In this document: positions 49,031 through 61,100 of the stretch, in pieces | How positions within the stretch are numbered: position 1 is the first letter of the stretch | How the letters are laid out: the number at the start of each line of letters is the position of its first letter | From: Xylogone sp. PMI_703 | Lineage: Eukaryota > Ascomycota > Leotiomycetes | DNA: 64,000 nucleotides | Assembly: GCA_021399445.1 (NCBI GenBank) | Contig: JAJTUQ010000007.1 | Location: 372,001-436,000 of the forward strand | Direction of reading: 5' to 3' | The notes under the pieces: generated by a model | Database searches by the model: none | The model's input: only the letters and a program-made list of their open reading frames with translations | Told to the model about the DNA's origin: nothing | Program-made: the position numbers and the translations under genes

Positions 49031-52000
49031 CGTCGTTAGTTAAGACGTCTCCGTTCTTATGTCTCCTGCTGTAGGTGTTGTGTTTGGGTTGTTATTAAAA
49101 AGGAATAAAGGTGCCGAGTTTGAGTTTAGACTGGCACATCAAGAGCTGGATCAAATTGGAGTGTGGTCTATAAAAGGAGCGAAAGAAGAGAAAGCTAGGG
49201 AGCGACGAACTGCTGCGGTTGGCAACAGATGGTAACGGTGAGGCTTGATCTATTGCAGCATCGTGAATTACCCCGGTGTATAATTGGTTGGTTGTGTTGG
49301 TCACAGGAGAGGGTTGGAGGGAGAGTGGAAAAAGGGTTGAATGCTGCGCTCTGTCCCTACCCACCCATCTGTCTAGCGGATGATCGAGAGGGATGGAGCG
49401 AATTCAGAAGATGGGGTTGAGCAACCAGCAAAACCCAAGCAGAGCTAGAGGCGTGAAGATGGAAGAGTGCTGCTTGGCAGGTGAGTTTTCACACGCCAAG
49501 ATGATAATCCAGTCTGTCGCGAAAGAATGAAGGTAAGTATTTGGTCTCTCGTTGCTTTTGTTTTCTCTTTTATTCTCTTTTTCTCTGGAACTTTGGTGTT
49601 GCTTCTTCCCAATGGTTTTTGATCACAGAGAGAGATGCGAAGGCGTACAGCTAGTGCACTCTGGCACAGTCGCGCATGCACACTCGCACTCGCACTCGTA
49701 ACTCATCTCGGGGGAACAGCCCCTCCACAACGCCGACCAAGGAGGACGAGTACGACGCCTTTCGAAGGCTTGGACGCATTCGGGCGAAGGCAATTCCGCA
49801 TGGTGGAAGCGATGCAAAAAAGGGTGCAGCTTCACTGCCCCCGCCAGGCCCGCCGCAGCTAGCGTAGAGCCAAGATCTATCTGGGACAAGGGCGGAGCGC
49901 GTACTCGTCGATCTAGGTCGCGATCAAATCTCGACGGCAAGCACTATACTAACTAAGACAGCACGGGGGTTGTTTCTCTGGAGATTATCTGTCTTTACTT
50001 GCTTGCTTTAGATGCATTTCCCTGCACTACCACAGGATGACAGTCCCGCACAAAAAAAGAACATCAAACATTGAGCCACCAAATAAGAAAACCATCACCA
50101 ATCTTGTTCACAGCATCCTGCGGGTAAAAGGGGAAACCTGTTCCAAGACCCCGAAAAATAGCAGCAACCTAGGGAAACACCAAGCCAGCGCGGTCTCCGC
50201 CAAACACTACCTGGTGCGGCTGCCCGTAAAATAGGGTCGGAGGGTCAGGGGCTCGCTTGCTGTTTGGTTGCTGCAACAAACAACCACAGATTGGGTTGGC
50301 CGGGACAATCCACCTCCAAGCCAAGTGCCCATCCCCACAATCCACTCAAATGACATTCCAAGGACTTTCTAGAGGCTTGCGCATCAACGGCCGCAGCACC
50401 GATGATGATGAACAGCAGCTTTCTTGTTTTCTCTTTAAGAGTATCCACTCTCCACGACATTGGTCTGACACTTTTCTACCAAGGTTCTCCCCGAGCGGCT
50501 TGGCTGGTATGGGGTAAGTGTACGAATAATGTAGTTTTGGCACGGTTGGAGTTTAGCCTGCCAATGGACTTGCTGGCCAAAGAAAAGTCCAAGCCACAGC
50601 CACATACCATGATGCTATGATACAGTACCAAGCAGCTGATCCATGATCCAATAATGAAAATACCATGTCACACAGCCTACGGAGGTACATCTCTTGACAC
50701 GAATTAGCCCATACTGTATGACACAAAAGGAGTGGCGTACCTTACGCGTCATTACAGCAGACACCGATAAAAGTGGCCGTGTCGGCGTGGCTAATAAGAG
50801 AGTGGAAAGATGAAGTCGCCGCATCTAATTATTGCGCTTCTCCGTATTGCTCTCAATAATAACCACCTTACTGACTTTCTAACTCAAGCTTACTGATCCG
50901 TATCCTACACAATTACCTATGCGCAACATTGCGTAACCTCCACGGCGACGGCGATTCCTCAGCCGTCCGTTTCCCTGAGAACACAGATATGCACAACGCC
51001 CATACTTGATTTTTACGTATATACGAAACATGCATCATGCCTTTCAGCTCCAGGGCTGTGCGTGCTGCGTAACATAGTAATGCTGTCTCCTTATCTCAGC
51101 AGAGCAAGGCAAAACCAAAACCAAAACCAATATTAGATGAAGTGCATCCACCAAGGCAGAATAATGATAATTAGGGCTACCACTCCCACTGTACACCTCA
51201 ACGGCGTATCAGACTCCGTAATCCGTTCGCCCGTCGCCGTCTCTGCTTACCCTCCCGTAAGTAAGACCGTTACAGCAAAACATCTCCTTTCGTACAGTAT
51301 TACTGTTAAGAAAAGCAACACCCAATAATAACACAGTACGACAATAACTTTGTCGTATTCCAGCTAATTTTCTTTTCTCCTTTTCTTTTCTTTTCGGCCT
51401 CCACTTTATCAGACGGACGCATTCTTAATCATCCGTGTCCGTGAATTATCTATGGAGTTTCCGTAGCCGAAGGTATTCAACTCAGGCATGTAAACAATTA
51501 TCGTTCCTTTACAATAATGCACTGCTACACGCGCTGCACCTGTACGTACAGAGTACATCCTCTAGGACTGATAAGAACATTATCTGATACTGTGTACTGT
51601 AAAGAAAGGGGCCCTTTACCCATCTGCTTTCCATTTCGTCAGCGTGGTGGTACGCGGCCATCTCATTGGTCCAACTATTTTACGCTCCTCTTTATCACAC
51701 CCTTCTGGCACATGCTACCCTATTTTTCTGGCGCCAACACCACCGCAGAGAACCCCGGCGGGGTCTGACACCCTACCCAGCCTAAACGTGCGTCACATGG
51801 ACCCTGAGTATTGGAGGGACCCTTACTGCGTAAACCTATTTTCTTCTTTCTTTATTCATCCATTCATGAAGGAAACAGGAAAAAAACATCGCATATTCTT
51901 ATTAACTCCCTCCCCAGCTCCGGTGAAAAGCTACTGAACTAATCTCAAATCGTTACATAGGTTATGCTATTAATACAGGGATCATGTCTGTATGTGTCTC

Positions 52001-52327
52001 GCAATATCCCACGCAACCTGAGCTCCGACCCCAACTCGACTGCATCAAGTACCTGCAACCCGGAGCAGACGTGTGTCAGGCGTTCCCCAGCTGTTTGAAG
52101 ATCCAGGGCTGCCCAAACGGCCAAGCAGAGATGTATGCTGCAGAGCCCAGTGTGACCAACGTGATCGCCGAGACCACAAGGAATCTGTCACCGTGAACAT
52201 GTGCGGTTAGTATTGCTCTTGAGACTCTTTCGACATATAGAAGTGATAGGAAAAACTGCTAGCATGAGAATGCCGGTCGTGTCGAGACAACCACCAGCCA
52301 AGCAATGAAGAGATAATTATGTGTTCC
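49031..52327. other. Intergenic: GT69 promoter and 3' flank of CBM48 gene
   Basis: About 3.3 kb. The segment near 49031-50000 should be the promoter and 5' UTR of the GT69 gene. Scattered frames of 60-105 codons show no features. No gene is supported. Confidence 0.5.
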
Positions 52328-54247
52328 TTACGTGTGTTGTTTGCTGCCGCACAGCTTCATGGCAATGCCTCCCAGCCAATCCACCCAGGCCAGTCCGCAG
52401 ACTTCTTTGATGGCACTGTGCGATTCGTGCTTTCCAGACCGTTGGGGTGACGACGAGGATGACGAGAATGAGTGGGCGGATGTACTCTGGTGACTGCGAG
52501 ATTTTAGCTGCGCGTTATCATTTTCTCCTGCAATGGCTGTGGATTCAGCAGCAACTGAATTCCAGGCCAATGTGTCTTCCATTTTCTTTTCCATGTTGCT
52601 TGGTTTTGTTTCTTCTTGGGAGACGATACTCTCAGGCCCTGATGTGGTATCTTTGTCTCCTGCGAGATCCCTTCTGTTCTGGTCAGCTGCTGATTCTTCG
52701 CTTGAAACTGGGGGCTCGTCTACTCCATCCACACTCCGGAGAGGTTGTGGTGATAAGTGTTCCTCCGAGTTGCCTTGATTCGATGTTGGAGCTTGCTGCT
52801 TGTCATCTTGCTCTTCGTCAATATATACCGTATCTTTTATTTCATCAAAACTGCCGTCTAGTGGTGATGGTAGCTCTTCCTTTTCTCCTTCTTCAACTAT
52901 TGAATCCAGAGAAGGAGATATCTCTGGAGTCCTCAATACAGATGAAGGAGCGGGTGATAGATCAAGCCGTTCTTTTTTGAGATCGAGTCCCATCACCGGC
53001 GAGGATGGAGTGCCATCAAATGATGTACGGTCAGCACCCAGGCTGCTCTCGATAGTTCTGACCTTCTCAAGAACTAGATCTCGATCACACGGGAACTCCT
53101 CAAGCGTGGGGTCATGCACATCAATAGGTCCATTGTCACCTTCATTGTGGATCTCAATATGTGGAGCTCGGTCGTGTTCCTCAGGCTCATCATCGGATGG
53201 TAGAGAACAGCACTCATGGGAGAACAAGGGAACTCGATCTTGTGCAGGAGTTTCATATCCGGAACTTATCTCCTCGCCCTCAGGAATGGAGGGATGCACT
53301 GCATGTTGGGCCTCTTGCTAGCATGAAATTAGTTGCCGTTTGAGTACACAAGTGTGTACGGTAGAAAAGGAGAGTTTATACCTTGACATCTGAGTCATCC
53401 TCATTATCCGCGTCCAGCGAAGCAGCAGTCTGAGCAACCTCAGCGGCAACTCTTGCAACATCTTCAATTGGTGTGTTTGAGAGTCTCCTCAAACCAATCT
53501 TTCCAGCCAATTCATCTGGGACAGTTGGCGTAGCTACTCCTTTGTCAAGCAACGCAGCAGAATCTGCAACCTCTGCAGCAACTGTCCAGTCGTTTGAAGT
53601 GCTATCCTCTTCTTTAACAACAACAAAGTCGGGATCTGCGTCTGCAGCCCTCTTTTCATGCGCTAGTTTCCGTGCAGCCGTAGCTTCAGATCCAAAGTCA
53701 TCTCCATGTTTTGGTTCATCATCCGTTTTCTCTAGTACGGTGACAGGTACGGAGCTTCTTTCAGCTGCATCTGCTACCTGGTCGGATAAGTCCTGACTTG
53801 TGCTGTGTTGCTCGCCGATGGGAACAGAAAAACAGTTGTTGCGATTTCCCGATTCGTCAGTTACTGTCAGTAGAGAATTTGTCAGTAGATATTTGATAGT
53901 CCTTTTCTTAAACATTTATCATGAATAGGAGAAGTATTATCAATAGGTGCTGTGTCCTCTTTTGATGGTCTTGCTTGACGTGGCTTAAAGGGAAAATCCA
54001 TACCAGTAGTAGCGTTTTCGTCCACAACCCACCAGTCACCATTTCCTATACGGAATTTGTACTGATATTCCTTTCCTTCCTCTACCTGGAGCTCCTTTGT
54101 GAATTCATACTCTCCACTTTCATTCTGTATAGCATTCATCTCTTGTGGATCCCATGGCGGTGTGGAGAAGGAACCGACTACATATACTGGAGGGTTTATT
54201 CCTGCCTGTGAGAACTTGACAATTTTGGATGCAGTTGTGGAAGCCAT
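52328..54247 (-). CDS. CBM48 (AMPK-type glycogen-binding) domain protein
   Basis: Model: complement(52328..53317, 53382..53863, 53914..54247), 601 aa. The N-terminal 90 residues form an Ig-like CBM48 domain: VKFSQAGINPPVYVVGSFSTPPWDP, then EYEFTKELQVEEGKEYQYKFRIGNGDWWVVDENATTGMD. Similar domains occur in the AMPK beta subunit and in yeast Mdg1/Crp1. The exon 1/2 donor (GTTTAA at 53913) is inferred from frame and is the weakest part of the model. The remaining 500 residues are acidic and low-complexity (Ser, Glu, Asp, Pro). The last 28 residues contain a short hydrophobic, Trp-rich patch (CGLAWVDWLGGIAMKLCG) that could be a membrane- or lipid-contacting helix. No AMPK-type C-terminal association domain is visible, so it is not an AMPK beta subunit. 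Confidence 0.82.
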
Positions 54248-55470
54248 TTTGCCTAGATCTTGATGGAAATGGATGAGGTGCGATGTCAGCAGTAAGAATT
54301 AGGTTGAACTGTAAAAACTTCTTGGTGCTGGATGGATTTCTCGGTGGTCATTCAGTCGGGCACAGAGGCGAGCAGAGACGCTATGCAGGACACGTTGAGA
54401 ATCAACCTTCACGCTGCTGTTAGTAGAATTATCTAGTGGCATCAGTATATCATTCAATGAGCTCTAGTGAATGCATCCGAATCTAGGCTGATTGTAGATC
54501 GGAGCGGAAACCAGGGTAATCGTATGATTCCTCTGCGTGCATAGTATGGATGCCGGCCCAACAAAAGAAGGCGACTCACTGTTGATCGCCTGAGAATATC
54601 AGACAGTTGAATATGGTCTTCACCGTCGATAAAATGGCAAACGGAATAGAATAGGTTAGAAAGACCTCGGAAGATGAGAAAGAAATCGAGAGGTCAATGG
54701 GTAGCCTGCAATTGTGGGAAGTGGAGAGCAGTGAACTACGGGCTGGACAGGGCCGCTCAGTGGCAGTGACGACACTCAAGATAGGCCGGAGGCAAAGCTC
54801 CTGATCACGAAATGACAAAGAGTCTCAGCATAGATAAAGGAAGGAACAACGGAAAAGTAGAACCAGAGGTACATTTGAGGTTTGCCAGCACATATATAGT
54901 GGATTCATATGAAAATACTGCTCCTATAAGATATCGCAAATTGTTCTTTCCAAGCGGGGAAGCATGAGCAGAGTGAGCCAGGCGCGTCACTATTCTTACA
55001 ACAAATCGCGCAGGAAGGTAGGTGCGCCACAAGCACTGCTACCCAAGCTTACAAGATTTGCACAAGCGGAGTGTTGAAACGATAGCCACACTGTGGCTCA
55101 ATACCATCAGTTTAACTCTTGTACGACAATGGAATCTGTCGCATACTTTTGCTTTTGATACCGTAACAAATCACCTCGTTCGTTCCACCTCCTAATAGAT
55201 CCTAATTATGTCATGGTTCTTCTTTCACGTGCGGAGCGGGCATCTTTTAAGCTCTAGCGGGGTTGTGCCTTAGCGCCTCGATTGTGGGGCTGTTGGGAAT
55301 GACATCGATGCAACTTCCATCATTTTTTGTTGATATGAACCTATTTTGCATTCTACCTTCCCTCACCACAACCATTGGCAGCAGACAGGCATACGCATCT
55401 CGTCTAGCTCCTGCAAATCTATTCCCGATATAATTCCCCTTACAATTCGGTCTTCGTCACATCTGGGATA
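54248..55470. other. Divergent promoter region CBM48 gene / iwr1
   Basis: About 1.2 kb between divergent starts. A CACGTG occurs near 55227, about 240 bp upstream of iwr1. No gene is seen. Confidence 0.5.
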
Positions 55471-56851
55471 ATGTCTCTTCCACCAGTCGCAATTCACGTC
55501 AAGCGGAAGGCTACAGATGAGCCAGTCGATTTCCTACGTAAGAAATCCATTGTAGAACTTGCTACTTGATCCTCATCTTACAAATATAGGTGTACATGAA
55601 ACCAGTGGGAAACGACAACGACGAGAAGTAGACTTTGTATTTTCTCGACAAGCACTTCCGCAGACAGAGAAGGGCACGGTCGATCCAAATGTTGCTCCCG
55701 AAGATGCTCGACCTATCAAGCCACTCAAAAGATCAGCCACGCCTGCTTTGCAACCTGCAGCGGAGATTGAGAGCCGGGAGCGGACACCAGAACAACTTGC
55801 GCAACTACGCCGCTTCCACATCTCTCGAAATTCCGCATCCTCAGACATAAAACCTTCGGGCATTCGCAAGCGTGCGGCAAGCTCACAACCTACTGTATTT
55901 GTCGAAAGGACCCCGAGACAGAAACTAAAGCATTTGGATGAATCGCCAAAGGCTGATCAGAATGTGGATTACAATGCTGTATCAATTCAGGTTGAACCTC
56001 CCAAGGATGACGGTCAGGAAAACCAGGTGCGGCCTCAAAAGAAGCCAGGTCTAGCAGCAAGGAGATCTGTGACTCCGCTCAACTCTCAAACTGCCTCTCC
56101 AGCACCGAAACCGCGACTTCCCTCCAGCTTCATAAATCGATCAGATGCCGACCTTGAACGATTGGTCCAAGAGATGCAAGCTTATACGCTTCAGTCGATC
56201 GGTGCAGATATCGCTGTATCAGGACAAAAGACGCCAGAAGAGGCTCCTTCACCTCGAAAACCGCACTCAACTAGGTTTAAACCTCGAAAGCCCGCTCTAA
56301 GATATAAAGAAAGGCACCCCGAAGAGGTGAATGAAGAGAATCACCCCATGGAAGAACCAATGGACGCCTATGAGGAGCTAGAGGATGACGAAGACACCGA
56401 GTATATCATTGATACGTATTATCGAGTTCCTGCAGATGTATTGGAGTCAAAAGATGGTCCCCAAAATATTGGTCTTTTGATACTAGATTCGCAACCGGAT
56501 ATTGATGAGTTCTATATTGATGGTTCAGATAGTGAGGAGGAAGAAGACGATGAGGATGAGGATGAGAACGGTTTGTGACTGTGCATGATTCTTATAGAAT
56601 ACAACTAACAAACTCTAGCTGAAAATCATTATACCGCAGACTATCCGGATGAAGAGGTAGCCTCCGATGATGAATACGATATTGATCCATACCGTTATCG
56701 TACACACAATGCGTCTGATTTGGAAGAGTACGATATAGATGATGCAGTATTTAGTGATGAGGATACGGAGATTTCAAGGCAAGCGCATCCTTGGTCATGG
56801 CAACCCAGGGCGAAAGCTGCGAAAACCGGTCTCAACTTAGATGATCTTTAA
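55471..56851 (+). CDS. iwr1: RNA polymerase II nuclear import factor Iwr1
   Basis: Iwr1 binds assembled Pol II in the cytoplasm and carries its nuclear localisation signal. Exons are 55471..55537, 55590..56570 and 56619..56851, 426 aa. The N-terminus has the expected start (VAIHVKRKATDEPVDFL) with basic clusters KRK and GKRQRRE, a bipartite NLS. The Iwr1 domain lies near the C-terminus: DTYYRVPADVLE...GLLILDSQPDIDEFYIDGSDSEEE, then after the last intron ADYPDEEVASDDEYD. The region is very acidic, as in the family. The protein is longer than yeast Iwr1 (about 350 aa) because of a Pro/Lys-rich central segment. The ends and the domain are firm. Confidence 0.93.
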
Positions 56852-57327
56852 TATCATGAGGTTTGTACACCCTTGTTGACTCATTAAATATGATGATCAT
56901 TCATATCTTCATTTGAAGCTTCGAAAAATTGACTATTGTACTAGATTCATGTTGCCAGATTGACAAAACCAGACGCGACGCCGTGAAATTAATAGCAAAA
57001 AGCCTCCGCCGTAATAAATGAACAGAACTGTGTATCCGACACCAAAATATGACGTGAGTCAACGTCTGTGTACATGTGGACACCCCTCTATAAAACTAGA
57101 ATTTTAACGCCCCAAACTTCGAGACCATAAGCCGTAGTCTCTAGGCCACACTTCCCACCAAGACGCCGTATCCCCATCATGCCACCGATAGCTACAGCTA
57201 CAAAGTTGCCTCTTTACCTTCCTTGAGGTCAATCAATCTTACCAAAGTTACCTGGTACCTTCTGACTCAATGAGGCGGGTTCCTAAACCTTAGGTCAGGA
57301 GAGGAAAATTATATCACAGTCAACCAC
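56852..57327. other. Intergenic, convergent iwr1 / Myb-like gene
   Basis: About 480 bp between two 3' ends. Nothing was recognised. Confidence 0.55.
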
Positions 57328-58176
57328 TCACTTATTCTTCTGGAGTCTCCTAGTTTCCAAAATTCTCTTTGCAATCATTTTATCTTCTTCTTGCACCCAT
57401 GAATAAGTGAGTACTCGTTCGGGATCCCTCTCGCAGAGGCGGAAAGGGATTCCCTCGGAACCTGGGCAGCTCCGTTGCCGGACTTTGAGTTCATCGAATA
57501 TTGGCTTTCCATTGTTGTCCAGTACTGGTCGACCATTTTCGTGAAGACGAGGTGTCTTATTGTCCCGATAATAGCGAGCCGACAGACACTGATTCGTAAG
57601 TCGTTGGTGCACATTTCGGTGCGGGAACTGCCTACAGAAGTAGTACAAGATATCGTCCCACTTCATCCCCCGGTCATCCTTCAAATATCTGATGAAGTCA
57701 ACTTCTTCGGTGGTGTAAGCTTTATTAGAGTGGGGGATGTTCTCTTCTGAGGATGCTGACTCCGGGTAGTCATACCGGACGGAATGGCTGTGACCATCGG
57801 TGGATGAATACCTGCGTTGGCCTGTCGGATAGAATAGCTGACCCCAGTCTACTGGTGACTGCGACCTAGCTCCGTAACAATAGCTGTCTTGACTTTCGTT
57901 TGGAGAAGATTCAATATCAGAATACACGTGATATTGAGGTGGAATGTCGGCTGTTATTGAGTAGTCCTGCCCAAGATACACTCGAATAGGTGGTAATTCT
58001 CTATACCGAGATGGGTGTTGCGGTGTGGTATAGTCTAAGCTTTCCCGAGAGAATCCTTTAGCATCAGGATTCAGTACCATGGAAATGTTCATGTTGCAAG
58101 CGTCGTCTGTAATATTCATTCCGACCTTCTCAGTCCTATGATTTAGGATAGCGTCGATTTTCATTTGATTCGCCAT
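57328..58176 (-). CDS. Uncharacterised Myb/SANT-like fungal protein
   Basis: Single exon, 282 aa, ATG at 58176. The N-terminal 150 residues are variable and rich in Ser, Pro and Tyr. The C-terminal half looks conserved: AYTTEEVDFIRYLKDDRGMKWDDILYYFCRQFP, then LTNQCLSARYYRDNKTPRLHENGRPVLDNNGKP, KVRQRSCPGSEGIPFRLCERDPERVL and YSWVQEEDKMIAKRILETR. The first block has the spacing of a Myb/SANT or HTH-type helix bundle. I recall similar proteins, often multi-copy, in Leotiomycetes and Sordariomycetes, without a known role. DNA binding is a guess. No signal peptide or membrane segment is present. Confidence 0.72.
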   Translation of the reverse strand: MANQMKIDAILNHRTEKVGMNITDDACNMNISMVLNPDAKGFSRESLDYTTPQHPSRYRELPPIRVYLGQDYSITADIPPQYHVYSDIESSPNESQDSYCYGARSQSPVDWGQLFYPTGQRRYSSTDGHSHSVRYDYPESASSEENIPHSNKAYTTEEVDFIRYLKDDRGMKWDDILYYFCRQFPHRNVHQRLTNQCLSARYYRDNKTPRLHENGRPVLDNNGKPIFDELKVRQRSCPGSEGIPFRLCERDPERVLTYSWVQEEDKMIAKRILETRRLQKNK

Positions 58177-61100
58177 TGGATATGATATTTCTCGGAAGAA
58201 GGAGATCTCCCGAAGCTATGCTTAACGATCTAGGCAGAAGATTGTGTTTCTCTTCACGATGACGATCGAAGTTTAGACCCCAGCGTGTTTGTGGTGAGGA
58301 GGCTTCCGACTTAGGGCAAACACCACAAGATCTTGAATAAGAGAGAAAATCTGGTAGATATACTGGGCAGGAGGGCTTGAAATAAGAGATTTTAGGTAGA
58401 ATGGAAAGCGTGCCTCCGGAGCAGTACCGAAGTATGTTATGTTATCTCCCTGCACAGCTATGAGAACGTTGGAAATATTCCAGGATTATAGGGCTTCCTG
58501 TTCCGGAACGCAATACGACGCTATCAAGCACTCTATTGTGGGATGTTAAGCAAGGAGAGCCAGCCTACGTGTGGGCAGCCATTTTGCCATTGACAGCCCA
58601 AGCGGATCTCGCTGGGAACCGCTGCGAGTGTGAGTGGACTCGAGTGTTGGCTGCCTCACTTCTTTACACCGTACCAGACTGTCGGGTCACCCGTCGGAAA
58701 AGGAGCTGAATGGCGAAAGGCGGATTCAGGCCAATGAGAAAAATTGATCCACCGAAATGCATTTCAACTTAATTCCCCAATTTCTGGATCTGCCTATTCA
58801 TCGCTACAACGTTCCATATTTTGATGAGTCCAGAGCAGGGTAGATGGATGGGCATTGCCAGATTGGTAAGCAGGTGAGCAGCGAGTTACAGAGTTGGGGA
58901 TCATTATGAGTCGGAGAAGAGAGCAGAGAGGGGAATGAGGAGAAAAGAGGAGAGGAGAGAAAACGGCAATGGGGAAGTAAGGAAAGTGAGGGAAGTGAGG
59001 GAAGGGAGAAAGCGAGGAAGCAGGAGAAAAAGCTGCTTCTACAGAGTTGTTCCTTCGAGCCGGTTCTTGTCAACTTTCGCATCTCTCCCATAAGAAGAGA
59101 TCTCTATGCTTCACAAGCACAATCTCTCGATCCTGTCGAGCTCGGCCCAGCTCAACCCCGTCTTGACCCAGGGCGTTCGTTCGTCTAACGGAGGTATCGG
59201 ATTTCGGCTAAAGATGCTGCGCTTGGTCGCAGATTGATACTCATAGGCTAAACGCCATGTGCACCGGATGTTAAGAGTACGCCTTGTGGGTCAACGCCCA
59301 AACAGCGCGACAGCCTCGAGGAGCAATTATTAATACGGCCAACGGGCCATCTCGATGTCAACGCCAGGGCCATTGTTTAAATCCGCTTCCTCTTCCTATT
59401 CGCCCACCCAGCGCCTTGACACCAGCTTCTCGCGGATACCCGCATAAGCTTCTAGTCACGTGACCAGCTCTCACCCAAGGCCCAGTAGCTCTTGACTCTC
59501 CTTTGGAGCGAAACCCCCGGAGGACCAGGATCGAGAAGGAGAACGGACCAAGGTGAGAAAGGCCTGCAGAAGCTTGTGGAACCGCGGGCTGCGGGGCGCT
59601 ACTCGTGCTACTGTATTGCTCGCAGACAGCCAAGCGCCTCCGCTGCCTCTACTGCCAAAGGGGTCAAGATCAGGGCACGGCACTGGCAGCCCTGGGCGAA
59701 TGGCGGCGAGCGCGCAGTCCGCGCATAACCACTGTCACAACAGAAATTCAATCAATTTCTGGGCCCATCAATGAATGCTGTTGTCTCTACTTGCTTCACT
59801 GCCGGACGCAAGGCTCGCCCGGTGCAGTACCACCATCCCTTTGCTGCCGTGGTCTCCCAGCTCAGCAACAATAGAGAAAGGGCCCCCACTTCGTCCCAAT
59901 ACATCTGATTCTGGTATCACTGAGCAAACAGAAGAAATATCTGCATGCAGGTCTGGTTGGTATTAACGGAAGACGGCTCCACATCCCCAATGCACGTCGC
60001 TCTAACGATGGTTGGTACGACTGCCTATCCATCCAGGCGGAAGAATCTCACGGAGGGCCTGGATGCACAATGATCCTCTTTGGCATACTCGACCGAGCAG
60101 GAGCCCACAACTCACACATGCCTCGACGCCTATGTGGCAGGCGGGGTGATGGCCGTGGCACGATCTCTTGCCAATTACGTATCTGGATTCGCAAGTTAAT
60201 ATTAGGAAAGAGGGCCTCGGTTTATCACTAAGCCGGAGCGGAGCTTATGTTGAATTACTATTTTTCTCTACACCCAGACCCGGGCTAGCCTTCTGAGCAA
60301 AAGGTACAGCGTGGTTACGGGTTTTATTGTACCACCGTACTCGACTGCACCATACAGTATTATTCCCGTTCGGCTCGCTATGGCCCGGCTCGCTATGGCC
60401 AGGCTCCACCAGCCAGAGTTGCATCCCGAACTCGGATGCCTTCCTGCATTCGTCATCGTTAAACGATAAGTCGAGAATATACACGTTTATTCCTTAGTTC
60501 CATAAATGTTGTTGTACCACAGATTGCCCTCGACCACGGGATCCCGCAACGTGGAGAAACGTGGGGATGGTTCTTCATGCCAGGAGCGGCCTCCCAGCTA
60601 TCCACCTTTCTCTTGTTATTTGAATCCGATTGTATGCACTCAAAAACTAGAACAAAAGGTTAATTTTGCATGCTGCATTCACGATAGGATAGATCAGTCC
60701 CGGCCTCCATCAGGAAATGCAGTTGGATTTACAACACAATCACCGGGCACGTACGAAATAGGCAATCCACGTCCGCTCCAACAAATGTACAGTACACCGC
60801 CAGCTTACAAATCCGGTCCCGTCCTCCAACGAAATAGGGTTTCGCTGTCCTCCTGGATGGCTCACGGATGGAGATGCCGTGATCAGCCGTCTATGGAACG
60901 TACGAAAAGCCAGATACATGCGGAATGTAGTATCGGAGAGCATGGCTACGTGTAGCGTGAACGAACACAGGCCTAGACCCCAGATGCACCAGGGGCAAAG
61001 CTCTGCGATAATTGCCCACAGGACTGTTACCGCACTACGCTGTAATGCACGGTACCGTATTTTATTGCCTGGCACTGGCTTCCCTGGCGATGCCACCGCA

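Noticed and set aside
58900..59030. Purine-rich tract that looks like a microsatellite
   Set aside because: Irregular GA/GGA composition without a fixed unit; reported only as a compositional patch.
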